From: Chloroflexota bacterium | GTDB lineage: Bacteria > Chloroflexota > Anaerolineae > DTLA01 | Direction of reading: 5' to 3' | DNA length: 62,295 nucleotides | NCBI GenBank assembly: GCA_014874485.1 | Contig: JADBJK010000014.1 | Span: 1 to 62,295 of the forward strand | In this document: positions 27,534 through 36,639 of the stretch, piece by piece | Layout of the letters: the number at the start of each line of letters is the position of its first letter | Position numbering within the stretch: the first letter of the stretch is position 1 | Notes under the pieces: model-generated | What the model was told of the DNA's origin: nothing | Database searches by the model: none | The model's input: the letters and a program-made list of their open reading frames with translations, nothing else | Program-made: the position numbers and the translations under genes

Positions 27534-28763
27534 TCATCCGAATTCGCGCATGATGGCGCGGGCCAGGCGCTGGATGCCCTCGCGGATGATCTCCGGACGG
27601 CAGTAGGAGAAGTTCAGGCGCATGGCGTTGTGATCGCCCTCGTCGGGGTAGAACGCGGCGCCGGGCACATAGGCCACCTTCTCCTCCAGCGCGGTCTTCA
27701 TGAACTCGGTGGTGTCAATCTGCGGTGGCAGGCGCACCCATAGGAACAGGCCGCCCTGGGGCCGGGTCCAGGTTACGCCGGCCGGGAAGTGTTCCTCCAT
27801 GGCCTGGAGCATGGCGTTGCGCCGCTCGTAGTAGGCTTCGCGCACTTTTTTCACATGGGAGCGCAGCAGGCCGCGGCTGCAGATGTCGTGGGCCACCATC
27901 TGCACAAAGACGCCCGTGTGCAGGTCAGCGCCCTGCTTGGCCTGCACCAGTTTGCTGATGATCTTGGACGGCGCGGTAACCCACCCGATGCGGATGCCTG
28001 GGGCCAGGGTCTTGGAGAACGTGCTCAGGTAGATGACGTTCTCCTTGTGCAGCGTCTCTATGGGGGTGATGTCCTCGCCCTCAAACCGCAGTTCGCCGTA
28101 GGGGTCGTCCTCAACGATGGGCACGCCGTACTTGGCCGCCAGGCGCACCAACTCTATGCGGCGCTCCAGGGGCAGGGTGGTCCCCGCCGGGTTGTGGAAG
28201 TTGGGCAGGACGTAGATGAACTTGACCTTGCCCTGGTGCGCCTTCAGGACAGGCTCCAACTCGTCCACGCACATGCCGTCGTCGTCCAGGGGGACGGTGG
28301 CGAATTGCGGCTCGTAGGCGCGCCAGGCTTGAAGCGCGCCCAGGTACGTGGGGCGTTCGGTGATGACCACGTCGCCCTTGTCCAGGAAGATGCGGCCGAT
28401 GAGGTCCAGCGCCTGCTGCGAGCCGTTGGTGATGATGATGTTCTCCACCTCGGCGGGGACGCCGTACTTCTGCATCTTCTCGCTGAGATACTCGCGCAGG
28501 GGCGTGTACCCCTCGGTTGCGCCGTACTGGAGCGCCTTGCTGCCGTTGGTGGTGAGGACGTACTCGCACGCCTCGCGGAACTCGCGGATGGGGAACAGTT
28601 CGGCAGCGGGGAGCCCGCCCGCGAACGAGATGATGTCGGGCTTCTCGGTGAGTTTGAGCAGTTCGCGGATGACGGAACTGGTCATCTTCACCGCGCGGGC
28701 TGCCATCTTGGCGTCCCAATCGGTGGTAACCTCGGTTTCCACAGGCTGAATGGGTAACGACAT
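27534..28763 (-). CDS. PLP-dependent aminotransferase, LysN/2-aminoadipate type
   Basis: A 409-residue fold-type I class I/II aminotransferase that exchanges an amino group between an amino acid and a 2-oxo acid. The PLP-lysine region is YLSTFSKTLAPGIRIGW; the early ISFAGGLPAAELFP block is characteristic of the 2-aminoadipate/aromatic (LysN, KAT II-like) subgroup. ATG at 28763, whose gaggagg ribosome site overlaps the end of the CoA-transferase gene 9 bp away. Its place in an acyl-CoA cluster suggests it generates a 2-oxo acid for catabolism, perhaps 2-oxoadipate, but the substrate is an inference. Confidence 0.9.
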   Translation of the reverse strand: MSLPIQPVETEVTTDWDAKMAARAVKMTSSVIRELLKLTEKPDIISFAGGLPAAELFPIREFREACEYVLTTNGSKALQYGATEGYTPLREYLSEKMQKYGVPAEVENIIITNGSQQALDLIGRIFLDKGDVVITERPTYLGALQAWRAYEPQFATVPLDDDGMCVDELEPVLKAHQGKVKFIYVLPNFHNPAGTTLPLERRIELVRLAAKYGVPIVEDDPYGELRFEGEDITPIETLHKENVIYLSTFSKTLAPGIRIGWVTAPSKIISKLVQAKQGADLHTGVFVQMVAHDICSRGLLRSHVKKVREAYYERRNAMLQAMEEHFPAGVTWTRPQGGLFLWVRLPPQIDTTEFMKTALEEKVAYVPGAAFYPDEGDHNAMRLNFSYCRPEIIREGIQRLARAIMREFG

Positions 28764-28772
28764 GGGTCCTCC

Positions 28773-29615
28773 TCATTGAGTGGTTGGATATGTCCGGGAG
28801 TCTCGTCGTTGAGATTGCATCTCCCGGTGGATGATTTCTTTCAACAATTGTGCGCGCGCCGCCCCGCCCACGGTCTCCAGTTTGCGGATGCCGAGGGGGT
28901 CAATCTCCTCGCGGAGCAGGCGCAACTCCTCGGCGGTGGGCGGCTCGGTCTGGCGCAGCGGCTGGGCCACTTGGAGCGGGAACCCCGTGCGGGCCTGCAC
29001 GTCGTCCTGCGACACGCCTGGGTGCAGCGTGAGGAGCCGCACGTGACCCTCGTGCAGGTCAAAGGTCGCCAGGTCGCTGACCAGGTACCAGTCGCGGGGG
29101 CGGTCGGGCACGTGGCCCACGCCGCTGATGAAGTCCACCGCCTCCACGAAGACGCGGGCATCGTGGCGCGGGACGTAGAGTTCCACGCGCCGGTAGATGG
29201 GCGTGATGTCGGCGATGCCGCCGCAGCCCGGCAGGCGCAACCGGGGCCGGCGCCAGTCGCCGATGCAGACGTTGTTGAAGTGGCCGCGACGGTCCACCTG
29301 GGCGGGGCGCAGGAATTCGCGCGGCTCCAGCGTGGGTAGGATTTCGCGGCAGATGGACGGGAAGTTCATGCGGCGCAGCGGGCGGTCCAGCCACATGGCC
29401 TCGTCGTGCACCAGTGACAGCGGCTTCCAGTCCAGGGTAACTGCCATGCCGACCGCCGACGCCAGCACCAGGTTGGGCGCGTAAGTGCATTTGGCGAGGA
29501 TGTAGCCGGCCAGGGTCAGGGGCGTGGACAGCCCCTGCACCACGATGTCGCCATCGCGGAGCCGCCGGCTGATGCATGTGGCGATGATTTCGTCGGGCGT
29601 GAATTCGGGTTTCAT
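28773..29615 (-). CDS. CoA-transferase family I, beta-type subunit
   Basis: A 280-residue subunit of the glutaconate CoA-transferase/IpdAB type. It contains the LRDGDIVVQGLSTPL and CTYAPNLVLASAVG strands of the family I fold and RRMNFPSICREILPTLEPRE, plus a C-terminal extension with DPLGIRKLETV. ATG at 29615 overlaps the alpha-subunit stop by 4 bp. Homologues either transfer CoA between carboxylic acids or, as in IpdAB, hydrolyse a ring-fission acyl-CoA; I cannot decide which from the sequence. Confidence 0.85.
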   Translation of the reverse strand: MKPEFTPDEIIATCISRRLRDGDIVVQGLSTPLTLAGYILAKCTYAPNLVLASAVGMAVTLDWKPLSLVHDEAMWLDRPLRRMNFPSICREILPTLEPREFLRPAQVDRRGHFNNVCIGDWRRPRLRLPGCGGIADITPIYRRVELYVPRHDARVFVEAVDFISGVGHVPDRPRDWYLVSDLATFDLHEGHVRLLTLHPGVSQDDVQARTGFPLQVAQPLRQTEPPTAEELRLLREEIDPLGIRKLETVGGAARAQLLKEIIHREMQSQRRDSRTYPTTQ

Positions 29616-30397
29616 GTCTCCAGCCACGCGCTCAAGTACTGTTGGAATCGGTCGGACTGGCAAGCGTCCACGTAGGCCACGATGGCCTCGGCGTCCAGCG
29701 GGTACAATGGGTAGCAGGATGTGGGCGCAGCGCCATGGGGCGCTTCCACCACATGGGTTACGCGCTGGCCCAGCAGGTCGGCTTCGGCCGACAGACGCGG
29801 CACCACGCGCTCGGCGGTTACGATGACGGTTCGCGCCGTCAGGCTGAGTTCCCAGTCCACGGCCAGGTTGCCGCCCAGGATGGCGTTGCCCATGGGGTCG
29901 GCTTCCAGCGCGTGGATGAGGGCGACGTCGGGCATGATGGCCGGGAAGGCGACGCAGGTCTCGCCGGTGTACGGGTCGGCGATGGTGCGCACGTCGGGTC
30001 GCACGCGCAGGAAGTCGGTGCCCACCCACGCGGGCGATGCGATGAAGCCGACGCGGGCGAGGGTCGCCCGAAGGCCGCAGGCGATGCTGGTCTCGGTCTC
30101 CTCTACGATTTCCAGCGCGCCCTCGGATGCGGCGCGGGTGAACATGGGCGCCAGGCCGAAGGCTTCCAGGCCGAAGTAGCAGGTGCGCACGCGCCGCGCC
30201 AGGCCCGCGCCCACGAGCAGGTCGGCTTCCAGGCCCAGGGTCGCGCCCAGCAGGGTCAGGCCGCCGATGCGGGCGCGGACGAGTTCGCGCACGGCGGCCA
30301 TGGGGCGGCGGTGGAGCATGAGGCCGCCGATGGCGAGGGTGCTGCCGGGCGCGATGGCCGCGATGGCCTGGGCGAGGGTGCAGGTCTTGTCCGTCAT
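29612..30397 (-). CDS. CoA-transferase family I, alpha-type subunit
   Basis: A 261-residue partner of the preceding subunit. The glycine-rich N-terminal strand GSTLAIGGLMLHRRPMA and the later ADPYTGETCVAFPAIMPDVALIHA-type segment are typical of GctA/IpdA-like alpha chains. It is linked by a 4-bp ATGA overlap to the thiolase-HAD fusion upstream and by another to the beta subunit downstream, so the three are translated as a unit. Confidence 0.85.
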   Translation of the reverse strand: MTDKTCTLAQAIAAIAPGSTLAIGGLMLHRRPMAAVRELVRARIGGLTLLGATLGLEADLLVGAGLARRVRTCYFGLEAFGLAPMFTRAASEGALEIVEETETSIACGLRATLARVGFIASPAWVGTDFLRVRPDVRTIADPYTGETCVAFPAIMPDVALIHALEADPMGNAILGGNLAVDWELSLTARTVIVTAERVVPRLSAEADLLGQRVTHVVEAPHGAAPTSCYPLYPLDAEAIVAYVDACQSDRFQQYLSAWLET

Positions 30398-32304
30398 TTT
30401 GCCCCCTCCACCCTGCTCGGCAGCCGCCCATCCAGCAGCGCCGTGATGCGCGGCAGGTCCTCTATGCGCGGGATGGCGAAATGGGCGTCGTTGGGGTCAT
30501 CGCTGCCCACGAGGACGGTGAGCATGCCCATCGCCCGCCCGGGCACCAGGTTGCGCGGCATATCGTCCAGGAGCAGGCACTCCTCGGCGCGCGCGCCCAG
30601 CAGTGCCAGCGCCTGTTGGTAGGCTTCCGGGTCCGGCTTGTTTACATAATGAGTTGCCTTGATGTCTATGATGGCAGAGAAGTGGTGCGCCACGCCGAGG
30701 AGTTCTAGCACGCGGCGGGCGTGGGCCTCGCTGGCGTTGGTGAACACGACCTTGGTCAGCGGGAGCGCGGCCAGGGCCCGGTCCAGCGCGGGATTGGGCG
30801 CGATGAACTGCTCCAACGGCAGGTTGTGGACGTAGGCCAGGTAGTCGTCGGGGTCCACGCCGTGGTGGAGCATGAGGCCGCGCAGGGTGGTGCCGTACTC
30901 GCGGAAGTAGCGGTCGCGCAGCGCCACGATGTCGGCCTCGGCAAAGCCGCACCGCTCGCGCATGTACTGCTTGATGAGGCGGCCCACCTCGTCCATGAGG
31001 CCCGACGTCATGGGGTACAGGGTCTGATCCAGGTCAAACAGGGCGAATCGGAGCGGCGGCGGGTCGGACTTTGCGGCGCGCGTGCGCGGTCTGGCCGATG
31101 CGCTGGCCTTCGCGCGTTTGCGCAGCACATCGGGCTCGGACGCCAGCAGGACGGCGGCGCCATTGGCCCCCGCGCCGCACAGGGTCGCCACGCCCAGGGC
31201 CGCCCCACGCCGTCGCATCTCGTAGGCCAGCGTCATCAGGATGCGCGCGCCCGTAGCGCCGACCGGGTGGCCGATGGCGACCGCGCCGCCGTTGACGTTG
31301 ACGCGGTCGGGGTCAATGTCCAGTTCGCGGATGCAGATGAGGGGCACCGCGGCAAACGCTTCGTTGATTTCCCACAAGTCCACGTCCTGGGGCCGCAGGC
31401 CGCGCTCGGCCAGCAGTTTGCGGGCGGTGTCGGCGGGGACGGTGGAGATGCGCGGCGGCTCGTCGGAGACCTGGGCCGCGCCGACGATGAAGGCCAGCGG
31501 CTCCAGGCCCAGCGCCCGCGCCTCGGCCTCGTCCATGAGCACAAGGGCCGCAGCGCCGTCGTTGAGGCCCGGCGCGTTGCCCGCCGTTACCGTCCCCTCG
31601 GGCGAGAAGGCCGGGGGCAGGGCGGCCAGTTTTTCCAGCGTGGTGTCGGCGCGGGGCTGTTCGTCCGCGTCCAGGACAGTCTCCGTTTTGCCGACCTTGA
31701 CCGTGGCGGGGAGGATTTCGTCGCGGAACGCCCCCGCCTCCTTGGCGGCAAAGTAGCGCCGATGGCTGCGGAGCGCCCACTCGTCCTGCATGGCGCGGGT
31801 GATGCCGTAGGCTCGGGCGGCGTCGTTGGCGTAGTCGCCCATGTGCTTGCCCTGGAGCGGGCAGGTGAGCGACGCGGTCAGGTCGTCCACCAGCGGGCCG
31901 TCGCCCAGGCGGTAGCCCCAGCGGGCGCGGGGCAGGATGTAGGGCGACTGGCTCATGTTCTCCATGCCGCCGGCGACGACCCAGCGGGCGCGGCCGGTCT
32001 GGACGAGCAGGTCGCCCCAGATGACGGCGTTGAGTGCCGAGGTGCAGGCCGTGTTCAGGGACATGGCGTTCATGGCGACGGGCAGGCCGGCACGCAGGGC
32101 GGCCTGGCGCGCGGGCACCTGGCCCACGCCTCCGCCCACGCAGTGGCCCAGGATGAGGTGGTCGCGCTCGTCGGGCGCGAGGGCCACGCGGGAACAGGCG
32201 GCGCGGATGGCCCACGCGCCCAGTTCCACGGCGGGCACGTCCTTTAGCGCGCCGCCGAAACGCCCGAACGGCGTCCGAACGGCGGATACGATGACCGTTG
32301 CCAT
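30394..32304 (-). CDS. Thiolase fused to a HAD-superfamily phosphatase
   Basis: A 636-residue two-enzyme protein in one uninterrupted frame. Residues about 1-385 are a thiolase (nucleophilic Cys in NTACTSAL, GGMENMSQSP, NEAFAAV, catalytic NGGAVAIGHPVGATG and CGAGANG) that cleaves or forms 3-oxoacyl-CoA. A basic Ala/Lys/Arg linker (about 390-410) leads to a HAD hydrolase of the pyrimidine-5'-nucleotidase/SDT1-like group: motif I DLDQTLYP, motif II TNAS, motif III Lys in NKPDPEAY, motif IV LLLDDMPRN. I know of no standard enzyme with this architecture. It lies between etfB and the CoA-transferase genes. A sequencing frameshift joining two genes is possible but would have to remove a stop, start and ribosome site cleanly. 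Confidence 0.9.
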   Translation of the reverse strand: MATVIVSAVRTPFGRFGGALKDVPAVELGAWAIRAACSRVALAPDERDHLILGHCVGGGVGQVPARQAALRAGLPVAMNAMSLNTACTSALNAVIWGDLLVQTGRARWVVAGGMENMSQSPYILPRARWGYRLGDGPLVDDLTASLTCPLQGKHMGDYANDAARAYGITRAMQDEWALRSHRRYFAAKEAGAFRDEILPATVKVGKTETVLDADEQPRADTTLEKLAALPPAFSPEGTVTAGNAPGLNDGAAALVLMDEAEARALGLEPLAFIVGAAQVSDEPPRISTVPADTARKLLAERGLRPQDVDLWEINEAFAAVPLICIRELDIDPDRVNVNGGAVAIGHPVGATGARILMTLAYEMRRRGAALGVATLCGAGANGAAVLLASEPDVLRKRAKASASARPRTRAAKSDPPPLRFALFDLDQTLYPMTSGLMDEVGRLIKQYMRERCGFAEADIVALRDRYFREYGTTLRGLMLHHGVDPDDYLAYVHNLPLEQFIAPNPALDRALAALPLTKVVFTNASEAHARRVLELLGVAHHFSAIIDIKATHYVNKPDPEAYQQALALLGARAEECLLLDDMPRNLVPGRAMGMLTVLVGSDDPNDAHFAIPRIEDLPRITALLDGRLPSRVEGAK

Positions 32305-32389
32305 GCGCTCGTCCCTTCGCGGTGCGGGTTCTCGCCTCCGAGGGTTGGGGCGGCGGGCCGCGTTGGCCCCCGGAGGCGCAGACCCAGCC

Positions 32390-33181
32390 TTACCCCTGGA
32401 TGATGTTGCGAGCCTTGAGCCGGCTCAAAATCTGGCGCGCGGCCTCTTCGGGCGGCGCGGTGATGGTCTCGCCGGGCTCCTTGGCCGGCGGGCTGAAGGA
32501 GCGCCGCACCTGCGTGGGCGAGCCTTCCAGTCCCAGCGTACCGGGTTCCGCGCCCAGGTCTTTGGACGTCCACAGCGTTACCTGGCGCGCGCGGTAGGCC
32601 GTAATGATGCCCGGTGCGGTGGGGTACCGGGGCTTGTTGGCCTCCTTGGTGATGGTGAGCAGGGCGGGCAACGGCGCTTCAATGATCTCGTAGCCGTCCT
32701 CCAGTTTGCGTTTGGCGCGCACGCTGCCGTCGGTGAGCGTGAGTTCGGTTACGTAGGTGATCTGGGGGATGCCCAGATACTCGGCCAACTGCGGGCCGAC
32801 CTGCGCCGTGTCGCCGTCAATGGCCTGGCGGCCGGCGAGGATGAGGTCGTACTCGCCGATCTTCTTGATGGCCATGCCCAGGGTCGTGGCGGTGGCCCAG
32901 GTGTCGGCACCCGCGAAGGCGCGGTCGGACAGCAGGATGGCTTCGTCGGCGCCCATGGCCAGGGCCTCGCGCAGCGCGTCGTCGGCCTGGGGCGGGCCCA
33001 TGGTGATGACCACCACGTGGGCGCCCAATGTGTCCTTGAGTTTCAGCGCCTCCTCCAGCGCGTTCTTGTCCTCCGGGTTGATGATGCTGGGCACCCCTTC
33101 GCGGATGAGCGTGCCGGTGCGGGGGTCCAGTTTGACCTCGGTGGTATCGGGTACCTGTTTGATGGTTACGACGATCTTCAT
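32390..33181 (-). CDS. etfB: Electron transfer flavoprotein beta subunit
   Basis: A 263-residue EtfB. Typical features are the N-terminal VVTIKQVPDT, the NPEDKNALEEALKLKD block and the AGRQAIDGDTAQVGP signature that contacts AMP or the second FAD. Start: ATG at 33181 with aggaggg upstream; the longer frame runs into the previous gene. It lies 37 bp after the acyl-CoA dehydrogenase, its likely electron donor; EtfA is 5 kb downstream in the same cluster. Confidence 0.96.
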   Translation of the reverse strand: MKIVVTIKQVPDTTEVKLDPRTGTLIREGVPSIINPEDKNALEEALKLKDTLGAHVVVITMGPPQADDALREALAMGADEAILLSDRAFAGADTWATATTLGMAIKKIGEYDLILAGRQAIDGDTAQVGPQLAEYLGIPQITYVTELTLTDGSVRAKRKLEDGYEIIEAPLPALLTITKEANKPRYPTAPGIITAYRARQVTLWTSKDLGAEPGTLGLEGSPTQVRRSFSPPAKEPGETITAPPEEAARQILSRLKARNIIQG

Positions 33182-33218
33182 ATTTGGCCCTCCTGTGATT
33201 GCTCCTGCGCGGCTCGCT

Positions 33219-34391
33219 CTAGCGGATGCGGACGCCGACTTTGCGGAACAGGTTGGTGGCGATGACAAGGCGCTGGATTTCGTTGGTGCCCTCAAAGATG
33301 CGGGTGATGCGGGCGTCGCGATACATCCGCTCCACGGGGTACTTCTTCATGTAGCCCATGCCGCCGTGGATTTGCACGCACTTGTCCACGCAGCGATCCA
33401 ACACTTCGGAGCCGAAGACCTTGCACATGGCGGCGTAGGTGCTGAAGTCGCGGTCCATGTGGCCCGAGTCCATCATCCAGGCGGTGCGGTACACGAGCGA
33501 GCGCAGCGCCTCAATCTCGGTGGCCATGTCGGCGATCATCCACTGGATGGCCTGCTTTTGGGCGATGGGCTGGCCGAACTGGTAGCGGTTCTTGGCGAAG
33601 TCAATGGCCGCCTCCAGGGCCGCCTGCGCGCCGCCGAGGCAGCCCGCGCCCAGGCTGATGCGCCCCACGTCCAGCGTCTTCAGGGCGGTGAGGAACCCTG
33701 CGCCGAACTGCCCCAGGACGTTCTCCTTGGGCACGACGCAGTCCTCAAAGATGATTTCCGCGGTGGATGAGCCACGGATGCCCATCTTGGTCTCCTTGGT
33801 GCCCACGCGGAAGCCGGGGAAGGTCTTCTCCACGATGAAGGCGGTAACGCCGCCGCGCGCGCCCAGGGCCGGGTCCGTTACGGCGAACACGGTGATGATG
33901 TCGGCGATGTCGCCGTTGGTGATCCAGATTTTGGTGCCGTTGAGGATGAAGTTGTCGCCATCGCGGACGGCGCGGGTCTGGATGGCGGCGGCATCCGAGC
34001 CGGCGTTGGGTTCGGTGAGGGCGAAGGCGGCGATCTTCTCGCCACGGGCCAGCGGCGTGAGGTACTTCTCCTTCTGCTCCGGCGTGCCGTCCAGGTAGAT
34101 GGCCATGGCGCCGATGCCGGTGTGGGCGCCGATGACGGTGGCCGTGGAGGCGCAGACCTTGTTGAGTTCCTCCATGAGGATGCAGTAGCCGATCTCGCCC
34201 GCGCCCGCGCCCCCGTACTCCTGGGGGAAGGGCACGCCCATCAGGCCCAGTTTGCCCGCCTTGCGGATGACGTCCATGGGGACTTTTTCTTCTACGTCAA
34301 TCTCCTCGGCGATGGGCGCGACTTCGTTTTGCGCGAACTCGCGGATCATGCGGCGAAGGAGTTCGTATTCTTTGGGAAATGTGAAGTCCAT
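33219..34391 (-). CDS. Acyl-CoA dehydrogenase, short-chain type
   Basis: A 390-residue FAD-dependent acyl-CoA dehydrogenase that makes the trans-2-enoyl-CoA and passes electrons to ETF. Signatures: FALTEPNAGSDAAAIQT, the WITNG FAD-contact, QIHGGMGYMKKYPVERMYRD and the C-terminal IFEGTNEIQR holding the catalytic Glu, as in butyryl-CoA dehydrogenase-type enzymes. The full family length is present. It is followed by etfB at 37 bp. Confidence 0.96.
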   Translation of the reverse strand: MDFTFPKEYELLRRMIREFAQNEVAPIAEEIDVEEKVPMDVIRKAGKLGLMGVPFPQEYGGAGAGEIGYCILMEELNKVCASTATVIGAHTGIGAMAIYLDGTPEQKEKYLTPLARGEKIAAFALTEPNAGSDAAAIQTRAVRDGDNFILNGTKIWITNGDIADIITVFAVTDPALGARGGVTAFIVEKTFPGFRVGTKETKMGIRGSSTAEIIFEDCVVPKENVLGQFGAGFLTALKTLDVGRISLGAGCLGGAQAALEAAIDFAKNRYQFGQPIAQKQAIQWMIADMATEIEALRSLVYRTAWMMDSGHMDRDFSTYAAMCKVFGSEVLDRCVDKCVQIHGGMGYMKKYPVERMYRDARITRIFEGTNEIQRLVIATNLFRKVGVRIR

Positions 34392-34462
34392 AGATGCGCT
34401 CCTTTGTTGTGCGTCGGGCCTCCGAAGCCGATGCGACCTCGGAGGCCCGGGAGGTGGCTTGG

Positions 34463-35248
34463 CTACCGGTCTTCAAACTTGGCCTGGCGCTTCTGCAGGA
34501 AGGCGGCCACGCCTTCGCGCATGTCGTGCGTCTCGCAGAGTTTGGCGAAGTGCTCGGCCTCGTAGAGCAGGGCGTCTTGCAGGTCCATCTCCAGGCCCTT
34601 GTTCACCGCGTCAATGATGGCGGCGAGGGGCAGGGCCGACTTGGACACGATCTTCTTGGCGAGGCCCTTGGCTTCCTTGATGACGTCGCCGGCGGGCACG
34701 ACCTTGTTCACCAGGCCGATGCGGGCGGCCTCCTGGGCGGTGATCATGTCGCCCGTGAACAGGAGTTCAAAGGCCTTGCCCTTGCCGACGTAGCGCGGCA
34801 GGCGCTGGGTGCCGCCCCAGCCGGGGATGATGCCCAGGTTGATTTCGGGCTGGCCGAAGCGAGCGCGGTCCGAGGCGATGCGGATGTGGCAGGCCATGGC
34901 CAACTCGTTGCCGCCGCCCAGGCAGACGGCGTTGATGGCGGCGATGACCGGCTTGGGGCTGGCCTCAATCTTGCTGAACAGTTGCTGGCCTTTGACGACG
35001 ACTTCCTTCGCGTCGTCGTGGCCTTTCAGGGCGTTGATCTCGTTGATGTCGGCCCCTGCGACGAAGGCGAACTGCCCCGCGCCGGTGATGATGATGGCCT
35101 TGACCTCGGGGTTCGCCAGCACCTCGTCAAAGGCGGCGTTGAGGTCCATGACCGTTCGGGTATCAAAGGCGTTGGCCGGCGGATGGTCAATGGTCAGGAT
35201 GGCGATGCGCTCCTCAACGGAGACCTTGACATACTGATACTCACCCAT
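34463..35248 (-). CDS. Enoyl-CoA hydratase/isomerase family protein
   Basis: A 261-residue crotonase-fold enzyme adding water to trans-2-enoyl-CoA. The oxyanion-hole segment FVAGADINE and both catalytic glutamates (GGGNELAMAC and QPEINLGIIPGWGGTQRL) are present, which favours true hydratase activity. ATG at 35248. It lies between the hydroxyacyl-CoA dehydrogenase and acyl-CoA dehydrogenase genes, giving a complete beta-oxidation round. Confidence 0.95.
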   Translation of the reverse strand: MGEYQYVKVSVEERIAILTIDHPPANAFDTRTVMDLNAAFDEVLANPEVKAIIITGAGQFAFVAGADINEINALKGHDDAKEVVVKGQQLFSKIEASPKPVIAAINAVCLGGGNELAMACHIRIASDRARFGQPEINLGIIPGWGGTQRLPRYVGKGKAFELLFTGDMITAQEAARIGLVNKVVPAGDVIKEAKGLAKKIVSKSALPLAAIIDAVNKGLEMDLQDALLYEAEHFAKLCETHDMREGVAAFLQKRQAKFEDR

Positions 35249-35346
35249 GGTTACGCTCCTTTCTCTCTATGTGTTGTGTGCAATCCATCAGCCGTTGGGT
35301 TGGCGCGGGGCGGGGATGGCCGCCCCACGCCGGTTGGGATCACGCG

Positions 35347-36576
35347 TTAGGCCGTGTACTCCATGAAGCCCTTGCCGACCTTCTTGCCGAGGTGGCCGGC
35401 GCGGACTTTGGTCTTGAGCAGGCGTGCCGGACGGAACCGCGGGCCGTACTTGGCCGTGAACTCCTCCAGTTTCTGCAGGACGTAGTCCAGGCCCAGGGTG
35501 TCGGCCAACTGGAGCGGGCCCATGCGCTCGCCCTTGTAGGTCATGCCGGTGCCCGCGATCATGGCCATGTCAATGTCGTTGACGGCGGCGATGTGCTCGG
35601 TTACGCACAGGACGGCCTCGTTGATCATGGGCATGATGAGCCGCTCCCACGAGAACTCGGTGCCCGTCTGGGCCTTGCCCTCGGCCTGCACTTCCTTGAT
35701 CATCTTGATGACGGCCTCGGAGTCGCCGGTGCCCGGGTAGTCGTAGAACCCGGCGCCGGTCTTCTCGCCGAAGCGCTTGGCCTGCACCAGTTTGAAGAAC
35801 AGGTAGGCCGGGGTCATGCGCTCGCCGTACTCGGAGTACAGGTACTCGCCCACGTCGGCGCAGATGTCAATGCCCAGCATGTCCATGAGTTGGAAGGGGC
35901 CCATGGGCCAGCCGAAGTCGCGCATGGCGGCGTCAATGTTGGTGGCCGTCTCGGTGCCTTCCTGCAGGGCGTACACGGCCTCGTTCAGGTAGGGCATCAG
36001 CAGGCGGTTGACCAGGAAGCCGGGGCACTCTTGCACGACCACCGGAATCTTGCGCAGGCTTTCGGTGAACATCACCACGTCGTCAATGGTCTCCTGGGTG
36101 GTGTCCAGGCCGGGGATGATCTCCACCAGTTTCATGACGTGGGCGGGGTTGAAGAAGTGCATCCCGATGACCTTGCCCGGGCGCTTGGTGGCCGCGCCCA
36201 TCTCCGAGATGGACAGGGCGCTGGTGTTGGAGGCGAAGATGGTGTGCTCGGGGCAGACCTCGTCCAACTCGGCGAAGACGCGCTTCTTGATGGCCATCTT
36301 CTCGGGGACGGCCTCAATCACGATGTCCACGTCCTCAAACCCGTCGTAGGTGAGGGTGGACGTAACGAGGTCCAGTTTGCTCTGCATTTCGCCCGCGCTC
36401 ATCTTGCCCTTTTCCACGCGGCTCTGGTAGATGTTGCGAATGGTCTCCATGCCCTTGTCCAGGGCGGCCTGGTCAATGTCCTTGAGGACGACGGGCAGGC
36501 CGGAGAAACTGATGACTTGGGCGATGCCCCCGCCCATGGCGCCTGCACCTACCACTGCGGCTTTGAAAATGTACAT
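35347..36576 (-). CDS. 3-hydroxyacyl-CoA dehydrogenase with doubled C-terminal domain
   Basis: A 409-residue NAD-dependent 3-hydroxyacyl-CoA dehydrogenase. The N-terminal Rossmann domain has VVGAGAMGGGIAQV and the catalytic HFFNPAHVMKLVEII and ECPGFLVNRLL. It is longer than the ~285-residue single-domain enzyme because two 3HCDH C-terminal domains follow (about 190-285 and 305-405), fusing what is a dimer contact in short forms. ATG at 36576 with aggaggg; the upstream open frame has no ribosome site. Confidence 0.95.
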   Translation of the reverse strand: MYIFKAAVVGAGAMGGGIAQVISFSGLPVVLKDIDQAALDKGMETIRNIYQSRVEKGKMSAGEMQSKLDLVTSTLTYDGFEDVDIVIEAVPEKMAIKKRVFAELDEVCPEHTIFASNTSALSISEMGAATKRPGKVIGMHFFNPAHVMKLVEIIPGLDTTQETIDDVVMFTESLRKIPVVVQECPGFLVNRLLMPYLNEAVYALQEGTETATNIDAAMRDFGWPMGPFQLMDMLGIDICADVGEYLYSEYGERMTPAYLFFKLVQAKRFGEKTGAGFYDYPGTGDSEAVIKMIKEVQAEGKAQTGTEFSWERLIMPMINEAVLCVTEHIAAVNDIDMAMIAGTGMTYKGERMGPLQLADTLGLDYVLQKLEEFTAKYGPRFRPARLLKTKVRAGHLGKKVGKGFMEYTA

Positions 36577-36639
36577 CTTCGTACCCTCCTCTTGCGGTAT
36601 TGTGGGCCAGCCGCTCGTCCGCGCGGCCGGCAAAGGTTG

